DNA from: Bretschneidera sinensis
Lineage: Eukaryota; Streptophyta; Magnoliopsida; Brassicales; Akaniaceae
Direction of reading: 5' to 3'
Length of the DNA stretch: 64,000 bases
Assembly (NCBI GenBank): GCA_023935145.1
Contig: CM043699.1
Location: 127,722,536 to 127,786,535 of the forward strand
Made by a program: the position numbers and the translations under genes. The notes under the pieces are model-generated. The model was not told the DNA's origin and did no database searches. It saw nothing but the letters and a program-made list of their open reading frames with translations. This document shows, in pieces, positions 33,944 to 45,694 of the stretch; position 1 is the first letter of the stretch; the number at the start of each line of letters is the position of its first letter.

Positions 33944-35524
33944 ATGTGGATGAATCCAGCGCCGGTTTCACAGTCTTTAGAGGACGCCCTCAAGGATTTC
34001 ATTAAAATGATCGGCCCGTCCCTCAATGCTGCCAGCACATTCAATGTTGATAGTTGTTCCATCTGTGCTAGTCCCATGCATCTAGCATAGAATTGTCCAT
34101 CAATGTCTGCTTGTGCCGAGTATCCCATGGAACAAATGAATGCTTTCAATGAGTGTTGTTGGCAATCAAATGGATCTTACTCTGAAACATACAATCCAGG
34201 GTGGTGGGACCACTCTAATGTTTCATGGACGCAGAACCAACTGAGGAATCAGGGAGGAGACCCTTATCATGCTCACAATCAATACCCTCCCGAATTTCCT
34301 CCACCAATTCCAAGTTATGGTCACTCAGCTTATCCAGCACCATCACCCGCTTACCAAGCTCCCATTCAAGCGCCAGTGTCGGTTTCACAGTCATTGGAGG
34401 ACACCCTCAATGATTTCATGAAAACAACTAGCCAATCTATGAGTGAAGTGATGAGTGCAACAATAGAAAACACCCAAGTGATTGCCACACTAGAGAGTCA
34501 AATTGATCAAATCGCAAGTTACGTGGGTGAAGGAGAGGAAGGAATGTTCCCCAGTCAAACTGATCCTAACCCAAAGGAACAGTTTGCGGTGGGAAATTTA
34601 TTAACTCCTATGCATTGGCAGGAACAAGTGCAATCAATTGTCCCATTGAGGTCTGGGAGACAAGTGCACAATCAAGTGGAAGAGAACCCTGCTATGCACC
34701 AAAGGCAAGAAAGTGGCAACAACGAGAAGAGAGATGCTGAGCCATCTACAGCCACACCTATTATTAATGATCTCTCTAGGTTGTTTTTACCTAAAGCGCC
34801 TTACCTTGAGAGACTACAAGCGCCCAAGAAAGAAGGGAAGTCTGAGGACATTTTGGAGGCATGCTTTGTTAAATTTGAAGACGATTTGGATTTAGATAAG
34901 TTGTTTGAGCAAGCAAATGCTACTTTGGAGTCTGCTCCTCAAAATATCAGTGAGACGGAGGAAACCACAACACTTGAACCCCCCAAGAAGGAACTTAAGC
35001 CTTTATCGGACAATCTTAAGTATAAGTTCCTAGGTCCAGCAGATTCTTTGCCTATAATGATAGCTTTAGATTTGGGTGATGCTCCAGAGGAGAAATTATT
35101 GGACATCTTAAGAGAGCATAAGGAAGCTATAGGCTAGACTATTGAGGATGTCAAGGGAATCAACCCCTCGTTGGTAATACACACGATACAGTTGGAGGAG
35201 AATGCCAAGCCATCGAGGGAGCCACAAAGAAGGCTCAACCCTGCTATGCAAGAGGTTGTGAGGGCAGAAGATATTAAGCTGTTAGAGCCAGGGATCATTT
35301 ATCTCATCTCTGATCGCAAGTGGGTGAGCCTGATTAAAGTCGTGCCCAAACGTGCTGAATTGACGGTAGTAAATAAAGACGATGAGTTGGTTCCAACTCG
35401 AGTGCAGTTAAGATGGAAAAAGTGTCTACACTACCATAAATTGAATGCTGCCACTAGGCCTAATCATTTTCCATTCCCATTTATTGATCAGATGGTGGAG
35501 CGCTTAGTTAGGCATGTTTACTAA
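33944..35524 (+). pseudogene. gag C-terminal part fused to the start of RT, Athila-like (+) copy 1
   Basis: The frame opens at ATG 33944. It enters a zinc knuckle CSICASPMHLA.NC with one TAG (34088-34090), then stays open to 35137 (linker with PPEFPPPIPSYG, coiled-coil-like LESQIDQIASY and PLRSGR). After a TAG it continues in the RT entry region (35171-35524) with PQRRLNPAMQEVVR, WVSLIKVVPK and KLNAATRPNHFPFPFIDQM. Capsid, protease and the RT catalytic core are missing. The second copy (38180-39097) has CAG at the first stop but TAA at 38516 and 38897. Confidence 0.82.
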
Positions 35525-36806
35525 TGTTGGGTCTGGCTGAAGACGTTAAACTTAGCGCTCATGGGAGGCACCCCACAGCTTATCTTTTCTTTTGTTTATT
35601 TATTATTTCGCATTTTTATGATTAATGTTTGTTTCCAGTATTTTTTATTTTCCAGTTTTTATTTTTCAGGGACAAAGCGTACTTCAGTTCAAGTTTGGGG
35701 GTATGCTATGAGCCATACCAGTCCAGATAGTTCTCCATATCTCAGGTCAGCTCTTTCCATATTAGTCACACATTGGGGTCAATGTGTAATTTAAGTTTGG
35801 GGGTATGGGAGACACATCACACACTTTGTCCTAATTTATTGTCTTTTCGTCATAGAGATAAATGCATGCTCATGTTATCGTGAAATTTTAGTTGATCTAA
35901 ACATTTTCTATGATGGGATGTCATTGGTGAGCTTAACATTTTGAACACATGATCTGGTGATAAATTTTTAAAATTTAGTTACTTACTTTAGGCATTTTGA
36001 GAATTCACATGTTTGATCTAATCTAACACGAGCACATTAGCACAAATTATGTGAGGTATGACACGTGATTTTAATGTGTATTTTTCCTTATCTTAACTGA
36101 AACTGGATGACTTGTTGGATGAACACTTGGGCATAAAGAAAGAAAAAAAAATTAATTACTACAACTTTCCGCTGAGTAACTGGACCTCTTGCCTCAGTAA
36201 GCAGTGAGTGTTCACGTCAAAAGGTGGAATTTTGCTTGGTAGTATTAAGGCCGGTTTATTTTCGTAGCCTTTTTGACTCGAGTTAGTAAGTCCTTAGGGG
36301 TGTCTGTACACCTAATGCCCTAAAACCATCTGGTTTGGGAGTCATTGACTCAACACTTGCTACATGGGTCAATTAGAAAGCTTAAGGGAACTAAACATAG
36401 TCGTGCCTTATTATTGTTAAAAAAATAAAAAGAAAAAAGAATAAAATAAAAACTATGCCTTTTCGTTCATTTTTGATGGGAAATTCGGTGAATCTTGAGA
36501 CATGGAGACCTTACACATTAGAGTTACTTGGAAGCTTCATTTCTATATGCTAATTCACCTTACACTGATTCAAGCTTGTGATGCCTTATCCTGCCTTTTG
36601 TAAGTAATTAGATTTTAACATTTCTATTCATTGCGAAGATGGGTTTACCTTTTTAAGCTTGCTTATGAATGAATATCATGGTGATGTGTGCTCCTTAAAT
36701 TTTTGGATACCATGAGTGATGACTTTATCTTTATGTTCTTTGTTTTTCATTGAGTCTTTTATTTTGTTTTGCTAAGGGACTAGCAAAATATAAGTTTGGG
36801 AGTATT
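35525..36806 (+). mobile_element. 3' noncoding region of the Athila-like (+) element
   Basis: No coding sequence. It has two purine-poor repeats ending AAGTTTGGGGGTATG (35689 and 35790, PPT-like). It also has the block GCTGAGTAACTGGACCTCTT with GTGTTCACGTCAAAAGGTGG near 36173-36228 and the palindrome AAACCATCTGGTTT near 36323. All are shared with the minus-strand Athila-like family. The final purine tract is AAGTTTGGGAGTAT before the LTR. Confidence 0.7.
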
Positions 36807-38051
36807 TGATGAGTCTTAAATATTGCATATTTTAGACCCTTAACTTATATTTGTTATGCTCTTAGTTAGTAGTATTTCACTTTATTTTACGTCTTTCTTG
36901 TGTTTTGTGTATTTTTACAGGTTTGTGGAGAAAATAAAGCATTTTAGGAGATGTGAAGCTTCTGGAGACATTGCGATCGATCGCACAAGATATGCGATCG
37001 AGCGCACCTGCCTACGAATGAGCGCATGGTCAACATCCCACATCGAAATATTTGAAGTTCAGTGCATCTACGATCGATTGTAGCAGACATGCGATCGAGC
37101 GCACATGAGATCGTGCGCACAAGACATGCGATCGATCGTACCTGCGATAGATCGCACCACACTGCGATCGAGCGCAAACGAGCAGTATCCCACATCGAAT
37201 TTGCAACCCATATTGCTCCGGGTCTTCCCCTATATAAACACCATCTGGCTTCATCATTCAGTGTACAATTCCTAAGCCACTTTGGTGTTTACCGGTGGAC
37301 GTCCGTCAGCATTCTGGTGGATCCCGAAGGCATTGCTACCACGAGGGGAAACGTCGCCCGTCAGCGAGTGGAATTTCTCCCATGTAAAGTTTTTTATTTA
37401 TTTCTTTATATTCAGTTGTTTTAGTTTAAATGTTTAGCACTTTTTATTATAGTTTTATAGTTATGAGTGGCTAGACTCTTCAGCTAAGGTTGAAGATGAA
37501 GCCCCGCCGTTGTTTGGCGTAGTAGTTCAGATTTGTTTGTACAAATCTGATAATTTTTAGTATAAATGTTCTGTCAATTATTTGAGTTAATCTTATAATT
37601 GATTGAGTTTAAATTGTCTGTTGGATATTCCTTGTGTTTCATCTGATGGATACATTGAATGCTTTTCGATTAAATTGGATTTCCTTTATGATTTGTTAAG
37701 AGCGGATACATTGGATGCTTTTGGTTTAATTGGGATATTCTTTGTTTTTTGTATTATAGTTGGATTCATGGAATGTTTTGATAGGCTATATTTTTAGAAC
37801 ATCTATGCTTAACTTTGGTGGGGTGGATTCGGAAACCTTAGTGTTTTTATTATTAGTTTTAAAATCAACTTAGTTTAGTTTTAATTTATTTTGCAATATC
37901 ATTCTGAAATCTGGAACTAGGTTAAGATAGAGTTAGTTTAGATTAAAAATATATTTTCACAACGCAATTCCCTGTGGATTCGACCTCGCACTTGCACAAC
38001 GCTATACTGCAAACGACTCGTGCGCTTGCAAGTAAATTAAAACTCACAACA
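36807..38051 (+). repeat. Second LTR of the Athila-like (+) family
   Basis: It is nearly identical to 32557-33817, with a handful of substitutions and one 16-bp deletion in the palindrome array. It carries ATCCCACATCG at 37034-37044 and 37187-37197 and TATATAAA at 37231. It acts as the shared LTR between two tandem internal regions. Confidence 0.92.
37187..37238 (+). promoter_or_regulatory. USE-like box plus TATA with snRNA-type spacing
   Basis: ATCCCACATCG (37187-37197) is an exact match to the plant snRNA upstream sequence element RTCCCACATCG. TATATAAA starts at 37231, leaving 33 nt between them, the spacing known for Pol II plant snRNA genes. The first LTR has the same layout (32953 and 32997) with one mismatch. 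Confidence 0.55.
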
Positions 38052-38179
38052 AGTTTTTGGCGCCGTTGCCGGGGAATTGTTTGGTTTGTGAAAAAAAAAT
38101 TTGTCTGAATTGATTTTATTTTTCTACTAGTTAATTTAATTTTAAAAAAAATTAATATAATTTAATTTTTTTAAAAAAA

Positions 38180-39097
38180 ATGTGGATGAATCCAGCGCCG
38201 GTTTCACAGTCTTTAGAGGACGCCCCCAAGGATTTCATTAAAATGACCGGCCCGTCCCTCGATGCAGCCAGCACATTCAATGTTGATAGCTGTTCCATCT
38301 GTGCTAGTCCCATGCATCTAGCACAGAATTGTCCATCAATGCCGGCTTGTGCCGAGTATCCCATGGAACAAATGAATGCTTTTAATGAGTGTTGTTGGCA
38401 ATCAAATGGATCTTACTCTGAAACATACAATCCAGGGTGGTGGGACCACTCTAATGTTTCATGGACGCAGAACCAACTGAGGAATCAGGGAGGAGACCCT
38501 TATCATGCTCACAATTAATACCCTCCCGAATTTCCTCCACCAATTCCAAGTTATGGTCACTTAGCTTATCCAGCACCATCACCCGCTTACCAAGCTCCCA
38601 TTCAAGTGCCAGTGTCGGTTTCACAGTCATTGGAGGACGCTCTCAATGATTTCATGAAAACGACTAGCCAATCTATGAGTGAAGTGATGAGTGCAACAAT
38701 AGAAAACACCCAAGTGATTGCCACACTAGAGAGTCAAATTGATCAAATCGCAAGTTACGTGGGTGAAGGAGAGGAAGGAATGTTCCCCAGTCAAACTGAT
38801 CCTAACCCAAAGGAACAGTTTGCGGTGGGAAATTTATTAACTCCTATGCATTGGCAGGAACAAGTGCAATCAATTGTCCCATTGAGGTCTGGGAGATAAG
38901 TGCACAATCAAGTGGAAGAGAACCCTGCTATGCACCAAGGGCAAGAAAGTGGCAACAATGAGAAGAGTGATGCTGAGCCATCTACAGCCACACCTATTAT
39001 TAATGATCTCTCTAGGTCGTTTTTACCTAAAGCGCCTTACCTTGAGAGACTACAAGCGCCCAAGAAAGAAGAGAAGTCTGAGGACATTTTGGAGGCT
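38180..39097 (+). pseudogene. gag remnant, Athila-like (+) copy 2
   Basis: It starts at ATG 38180 and keeps an intact zinc knuckle (CSICASPMHLAQNC), then stops at TAA 38516-38518 where copy 1 has CAA. It continues in frame to a second TAA at 38897. The copy ends abruptly at GGACATTTTGGAGG, where it meets a Copia LTR fragment. Confidence 0.8.
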
Positions 39098-39181
39098 GTA
39101 GCCCACAACCTGTGCCGCGGCGCACAACCTATACCTGATGCTGAACTTTTCATCCGTTTTATTCTTTGACAAATCCCAACA
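39098..39181 (-). mobile_element. Fragment of a Tork-type Copia LTR (start), reverse orientation
   Basis: On the minus strand it begins TGTTGGGATTTGTC at 39181 and runs through CAGCATCAGG into the GC-rich block (GCGCCGCGGCAC). This matches the first ~80 bp of the LTRs at 4124 and 8837. It is cut at 39098 against the Athila-like gag. Confidence 0.8.
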
Positions 39182-39492
39182 GGAAACATAGCATGTACTG
39201 ATCTATCCGGATTCACTAATGTCTTTCTTAGTGATCATAAGATTAGGAACACTTTAAGAACAAAACTTGAGGAAATAAATCTCACTAGAATGATCTCATC
39301 ATGATACTTATTTTCTTTGCTCTAATTCTTTGGGCTTTTTCATGTAATGCACATGGAGTGATTTGTAATAAACATGATAAATAAAATAAATAGTACTAAT
39401 TATTGTTTATTATCAATAAATTAATAAGATTAATTACAAGTAATATATCCATAACATCAAATACTATTGGCGAATAAGGCATACTACTATCA
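39182..39492 (-). mobile_element. Partial LTR of a third Copia family
   Basis: On the minus strand it starts TGATAGTAGTATGCC at 39492 and matches the first part of the LTR ending at 41632. It runs through ATTACAAATCACTCCATGTG and is cut at 39182 by the Tork-type LTR fragment, which appears to have inserted there. Confidence 0.75.
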
Positions 39493-39499
39493 CCATCAT

Positions 39500-40010
39500 A
39501 TATGAAATGTTATGTACGAGGCCTGATTTTCGCATACGCTTTAAGTGTTATGAGCAGATTTTAGTCCAATCTAGATGAGAGTCACAAGAAAGTTATAAAA
39601 AAAAACATTCTTAAGTTCTGGAGAATAATTAAAGACTTGTTTTTTCATATATGAAGGAGTAGATTTGAAACTTGAGGGCTTCAAAAACTCTAGTTTTAAG
39701 TCTTAGAAATATGATAGTAGATCAATCTTTGGATAAGTGTTCACCTTAAATGGTAAAGCAGTGAGATGTGAGAGTTCCAAGTAAGAAACCACTACGGATT
39801 CAACCACAAAGGCTGAATACATTGTTGCATCAGAAGCTGTTTGGATGAAGAAGTTCATCATTAAACTAGGAGTGGTTCCAAACATTGTCCATCCAGTAAC
39901 TATGTACTATGATAACAATGATGATATTGCACAAGCAAAAGAACCAAGGTCTCATTAGAAGTCCATGCACATTTTATAGCCGTTCCATTTTATTTATCAT
40001 ACACTAATTA
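39500..40010 (+). pseudogene. Copia RT-RNase H remnant
   Basis: In shifting frames the plus strand reads as the late RT/RNase H region of a Copia pol: EMLCTRPDF, a degraded KSSKQETT-like block (SSK.ETTTDSTTKAEYIVAS), EAVWMKKFIIKLGVVP, and YYDNNDDIAQAKEPRSH. Stops and indels are frequent. It lies between two minus-strand LTRs of one Copia family. Its plus orientation does not fit a single intact element, so the block has been rearranged. Confidence 0.75.
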
Positions 40011-40112
40011 TGAACAATTTCCATTAATCCATGAAGGATGCAATGACATGTATGACATGCTTACGATCCACGAGAATATGCTCAAAATATCTTTTAGAAT
40101 ACAAGTGATGAA

Positions 40113-41632
40113 TGTAAGTGTACCTACATAGATAACGTAGCGAAAATTAAATTTTTTTTAACTTTGTCAATAAACTTTCACCAAGAAATTCTCTATGAAT
40201 CTATTAGAATGATATAAACAAATTTCCATACAAAGTTAGAGATTTATACCTTTAATCAATGGAGACTTTTGTTGGATCTTTGGATACGGGTTCATGAGTC
40301 GTTCAAGCGTTCGACCTTTAAGCATATGCACACGAGTAACCAAGGATGAGGATCTCTTTCTCTGGGATGTTGAACACCACGTGAGGAAGAGGACTAGGGC
40401 TGGCCAAAATCTTTGAGTGCTAGCTCTAGGGATTTCGACCTTTTAAGAGAGAGTGTGTTTAAAATTGGATTTTAGTTTCACAATTTTGCCATAGAGTTTC
40501 TATCAAATAGAACCTTTATATAGAGCTTTTACTCCTAAAAGCTCTAAGATTTTTAGAATTCCAATTAAACCCCTGTTTTAATTAATTCCTAGTAATCTCT
40601 CTATTTGCCTATTAGTTTTCCTTATTCTTGCAATTTCTCTATTGTGTGTGATCTCTTAAGTTCAATATCAAGCTAGCAGTAAGTCATAATTTTTACAAAA
40701 CAATTTAATCATATCCAATTAATTAAAACTCTTTTTAATTTTAATTCGTATTAAAACTCCTTTTAATTATCCATTTAATTAAGAATTAATTATAACTAAT
40801 TCTTAAGGGCTTCTACAAGTCATGATTGACACATAGCAATGTGTCATGACTACCCAAGCAATATGAATTAGTGTGAACCTTTCCATTGTCAGTTAGTGTA
40901 AAATTCAATCATTCAATCATGCAAAGTACTTTATTAAACCTAAGGTATGAAATTACTGTCAACCCTTATTTATTTAATTATATGTATCTCTATCTTAATT
41001 TAATAACTTAAATGGTGAAATAAGAAACTCCTTTCTAATTTCCACCCCACCTTAGCCAAGGATTTTCCAAGCTATGTCATAATCAAATCATATAGGACAT
41101 TTTCTCTCTTTTAGTTAGAGAGATGAATCCTCTATTGTATACTACCCTTTTGTGACCCATGATTAGAATCATATTTAAGTAGCATTTAAGCATGATAACC
41201 TAACATAAGGCATCCATGTTGCCTCAAGTTTAAGGATTACTTGTACAACTACAATGTAAGAATTGCAATTGATAGCCAGTAAAATCTCCATTAGGAATTT
41301 CTTAGTCAAGTCAGTTTGAAGTACGTGTTCTTTAACAAACACCTATATAATTTGTTTTAGTGCCTCGTATACTAGTCACCGTGAGATTAATAACCTTTAA
41401 CACATTGAGGAAACATAGTATGTACTAATCTATATGGATTCACTAATTTTGTTATTTGCATTGCTCTTATTCTATGGGTTTTATTATATAATGCACATGT
41501 AATGATTTGTAATGAACATGATAAATAAAATAAATGACATTAATTATTTATTGTCAATAAATGATAAAGATTATTACACGTAATATGTCCATAAAATCAA
41601 ATGTTATTGGCTTGTAGGGCATACTACTATCA
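40113..41632 (-). repeat. 3' LTR of the third Copia family
   Basis: On the minus strand it starts TGATAGTAGTATGCCCTA right after the purine-rich AAGTGGAAGAT and runs about 1.5 kb to near 40113 (left border approximate). It contains CTCTTCCTCACGTGGTG and GAGAAAGAGATCCTCATCC, words typical of this kind of Copia leader. The 39182-39492 fragment is a partial second copy. Confidence 0.7.
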
Positions 41633-41822
41633 ATCTTCCACTTGCACTAAAGCGAATTGCAAATATATCTCACGCCCATCTTCTCAAAATGACAATCAAA
41701 CTGTTAATGGAAAATCACATTAGTTAGTGGATTTGCTATGTCATCCATTGACAAAACTCTTTTCACCTTTATATCGCCCTTTCCAATGATATCTTTAATA
41801 AGTTTATGGAAGTCAAAGGAAA
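41633..41822 (-). pseudogene. C-terminal RNase H end of a Copia pol
   Basis: On the minus strand: FHKLIKDIIGKGDIKVKRV, MDDIANPLTN, a stop, then MGVRYIC and CKWKI before the LTR. These are the usual last 60 residues of Copia RNase H followed by the polypurine tract. It is truncated at about 41822. Confidence 0.75.
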
Positions 41823-42639
41823 CAAAAGAAAAAGATAGTTAAGGCTACAGAGCTCTTGAAGGCCTCGGTACCTTAGGCCCAAAAAGGTCGAGCCGAGCTC
41901 TCTTTTACACGCACTCCAAGAACTATTTTCATAATCGTATAACTGCACTTAAGGAAGTGAGAGGCATATTATGTAAGGAAAATTTTCCTAACAAATAACA
42001 CAATGACACATGACACCCTCAAATGGAAAGTAAGCAATTTCACAAACAAGTCAGTAACCAACGAGATACTTAAACATGGCAAAGGGTAAAACAGTAATCT
42101 CACATCAAAACTCTAATTCTATTATGATACTCCAGCTCATGGAAGCTCTAATTTTATTAGAACACTTCAGCTTATGAGAACCTTATTCCTACTGCAACAC
42201 TCCCCATTAATTACTTTCATAATTTAACTATGCTCCAAGACTTTATTTAAATGGACTATCATTATCGTCCATGTACACAGCTCATAATTGACAAATCCTC
42301 TAGTTTACTTCCTTTTTATTCTCTAGTCTTTACAATCCCTTCGATCCTCTTACGACTCCTTAAGTTTTCATCAACGATCACTTCGTGTGCACAATACTGC
42401 ACCACGTCTGTTCAATCACCTTGCTGATTTTTAACATCAACAATGGATAATAAAAAGCAGTGTGGTCTTTTAACTTATAATCCAAATGTAATACACAAAT
42501 TAATTAATCGTATAAATAAAATATAAGGTTAAAATAGTATCTATTTAATTCTTTTGTAATGCTACCCCAACGCATTCTTGTGCGTGAACCAAAGGGGAGC
42601 TTCGTTAACTAGCTTGCTGGTGAAGCACGCTAAATTTTA
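41823..42639. other. Intergenic; possible old LTR fragment, no gene seen
   Basis: Contains GGAAAATTTTCC and a series of TCTAATTTTATTAGAACACT-like words. Loose resemblance to 51100-51480 suggests both are old LTR pieces of one family, but I could not fix borders. Confidence 0.3.
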
Positions 42640-45600
42640 ATAAATAATTTGATAACTCATAAGTTCGTAACCCCATTAAACCTCTTAATCAATTTCCACG
42701 TGGATTCCTATATGATCCGTTCTACAAGCGCTTTTTCTTCTCCCCTCCTATCTCTCTCTACTAGCGGCGCTGCCTCTCTGCCTTCTCTCTGGGCGAGACT
42801 CTTCCTCTCTATCTCTCCCCCCTCTTTTCCGGCAAGTTTCTTCTCCTTCTCTCCGCCCTTATGACTGGTTGTCATCATTTGAATATTCTGAATTTGATAG
42901 TTAAATAGAACGAAGAAGAAAAAGAATCGAGGTTGCGTAGGGAAATGCTTGGTTTGTTTAGATTTTTTTTTTTGGGAAATTCGTTGTTCTTCTTCTGGGC
43001 ACTTTATTTTAATTATTTGAGATTATTTTGGCGAAGTAGAGTTAGAACTCGGGTGAGTTGGATTCTGCATTCGAGGGGGAGCTATGAAATATTTTTTTTT
43101 TATTCAATTTGTGTTTTTGTTTATACCAAAATTATTTAGGAACTGCAAAAGGTGAAGATAGTGTTCAGGGGCGTTTGATTTGACTATTTGGCTTAGGTCA
43201 GTTGAGTTCTTGACTTCTTAGTGATGGAGCAGCATAAACATTAAGTTTGAAATTGTCTTCATTAACTTTTACACTGTCTTCAGGCAACTGACTTGTTCGT
43301 TGTAAAATTCAATTGCTATTGGCTATCTGTGTGATTGTAGTGTTTTAGCTTTATAAGGTTCTGCGATTGTTTATTTGATTGCGTGAGGAAGATTTTTCAG
43401 ATGAAAGAAAAAGTGGGGAAATTGGCATCTTAGGTTATGAATAAATATGATGTGGAGTTTTAGTATCAGTTGCGAAAGAACTTAATTATGTTCAAATGTT
43501 GATTCATTTGTGGGTATCTACTATCAATTGCAGCTGACTTGAGCTTTGCTGTATTGGTCTAGGGCTTCTTTTGATGTATTAGGAAGAATTTTCAGACAAC
43601 CCGCTTTTCATTACCTTCTTCAGAATAGCTTCCATGAGATTTTGTTGCTTATTGGTGTCTAATAAATGTGAACTGAAGGGATTGTTAAAGGGAGTGTCTT
43701 GTTAGACTTAGATGCAAAAGATATGCTTAGACATTTGGCTCAGCAATTTTATATTGTGACATAACTGGCTAGCTCTTTCTAATCTTTCACAAATCACTGA
43801 GAATATGCCTATAGGTTATATATATATATATGCACTTGTAAAACTTCAATATGTGGATTTATCATGATTACCTGTAGAGTGATCTTGACTACATACTTGA
43901 ATATGAAGAATGTTACCATACAAAGATATAACAGTACTGAGAGGACTTATCAAAAAAGGAGGAGATTTAAATCTTATGCTTTAGTTGAATGCATTGTTTG
44001 AGGCCTGTGTGTTGACTAATATTGGAAATTTGAACATGGATCTTGGATTGTACTTGTGTTGTGAGAGCACAATATTCTATTATTGTTCCTTTTTTAAATT
44101 AACAGAGTTGTGAGAGGAAATATCAGATGAGTTGGCTGGATTTGTGTCAGGATCCTAAGCTATTATATACAAATAAAATACAATTTGCTAATATCTTTTC
44201 TTTTTGACAACATTTGGGGCTTAAGTCTTCATCTACATTTGATTTAACTCCTTTCTGTTTCTTGCTTCTTTTTTTGGTCCTTTGAAATAGTTTGTGAGGT
44301 CTATAGCTCGAACTTTGGACATAAGCTTCACCAATGTTTCAGTTTATCAGGGAGCTTGTCGTAACTAATTGTCTCTCAGAATTGCATAAAAAATGAGAAG
44401 AACGCGGAAGAAAAATGCACACAGAAAGTTAATTAGAATAGTGGAGTGAAAGCCGGCTCTAAGCAGGATTCAAAGACGGTCAAATCCAGTTCCAATTTGG
44501 ATATAAAAGTGCAGTTCAATCTTCGAATGTGATCTCTCTTTTAGTCCGGTCTTCTTTTCTCCTTTGAGTCAGGATTATGTGCCTATGATTTTATATTGAA
44601 AGCTTAAAATATTCAAGATTTTGAGAATTCAATGTTCAAGAGAGGATAGCTCCATGCTCTTCACTTTTACATGTGTGGTAATTTTACTCATTTTATCAGG
44701 ATAGATGAACTTTTTAACTCTGTGGGAGTTTACAACCATCAACCATGGATCTTAGAACCTTGAAGCTATTAAGCTTCACCCTGAAATCTTTGAGTGAATT
44801 GTTATTCAACTCAAAATATCGTTTGCTAAATGACCCCACCCTAAATAAAGCTCTAAATATGTGTAATAAGTTGGTGGATTTAGAAACATGACAGATGCAA
44901 GTGAAAATCAGTTTATCAAAAAAAAAAAAAAAAAAAAAAAGTAGTCAAAATCAGTCTCTAGTCTCGTCATCATGAGGTAAGATAGGTGTTTGATGCAAAT
45001 GGGAAGTCTAGGGTTAAATTTTTTTTTATTTTTATTTGTGGTTTTACTTTATTAGTTATTGGCATTGTGTAGGAATTTATTTAAGCATTATGCTATTTTT
45101 TGGAAAACACTGTAGCAAACAAAGTACTGTTCATGGTACCGTAGCGAGTTTGTCTTATTTTATTTTTCTTTCTTGTTTTGTGGGTCTAGTTACTACGGTT
45201 TATTTATGTCCTTTAGGGTTGAGTTAGATGAGTGCTATATAAGCTTGTATTGGGTTTCTTTTTCATTAATGATGATTTTCTAGAATTTCAGTTTATTCGT
45301 AAACCCTAGAAAGTGTGAGGCTTTTTTCATGGGTGTGATTCCTAGAACCCTACTAGTTTGAGGCTAGTAAAATCTTACTAGTGTGTGGGTATTAGATTAA
45401 CCTTTCAATTCGTTTATTTTAGTCTCTATGAAACCTATCAATTGCTCCCAAAATCATGCAAACCCTAATCCTAATTTCTAGTCTTAAAGATTTGCCCTTT
45501 GTTGTCCTATATGAGTGTTGAAATAGAAGTGTTTATAAAGTTGAGTTTATTGACAATGATATGAATCCCATTGAAGGTGGTCATGGTGAAAAAGTTAGTT

Positions 45601-45694
45601 AATAAACATTAGGTTAAATCAAATGAGAATTTCAATTTACATAAACTTGATTTTTTTGTTATATGAATCCCATTTTTAGGTACCTTTTATATTA
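42640..45694. other. No confident gene; CT-rich leader-like start and intron-like DNA
   Basis: 42715-42865 is CT-rich (TCTCCCCTCC, CTCTCTCTACTAG) like a plant 5' leader. A short frame starting at 42703 gives a Ser-rich hydrophobic peptide that could resemble a targeting peptide but has no continuation. The rest is T-rich, with many in-frame stops and a 23-A run at 44918-44940. Around 45040-45300 the words CACTGTAGCAAACAAAGTACTG and CTATATAAGCTTGTATTGGG resemble plant Copia LTRs. A noncoding transcript or a 5'-UTR of the downstream PPR gene is possible but unproven. Confidence 0.3.

Larger units (their letters stand above)
32557..39097 (+). mobile_element. Athila-like (+) gypsy in tandem: LTR-internal-LTR-internal (truncated)
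   Basis: Two near-identical LTRs (32557-33817 and 36807-38051) are each followed by a tRNA-Asp primer site and the same gag region. The second internal copy breaks off at 39097 and there is no third LTR. Such head-to-tail order is expected from unequal recombination between LTRs. The internal region is only about 3 kb: gag and a stub of RT joined in one frame, then a long 3' noncoding region. Protease, most of RT, RNase H and integrase are absent, so this is a deletion derivative. Confidence 0.88.

Noticed and set aside
42649..42864. 71-codon frame with a plastid-transit-like N-terminus
   Set aside because: It lies in a CT-rich leader-like stretch; Ser/Leu/Pro content follows from composition and nothing continues it.
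44918..44940. 23-A run as the tail of a LINE or SINE
   Set aside because: No Pol III boxes, RT or target duplication could be found around it.
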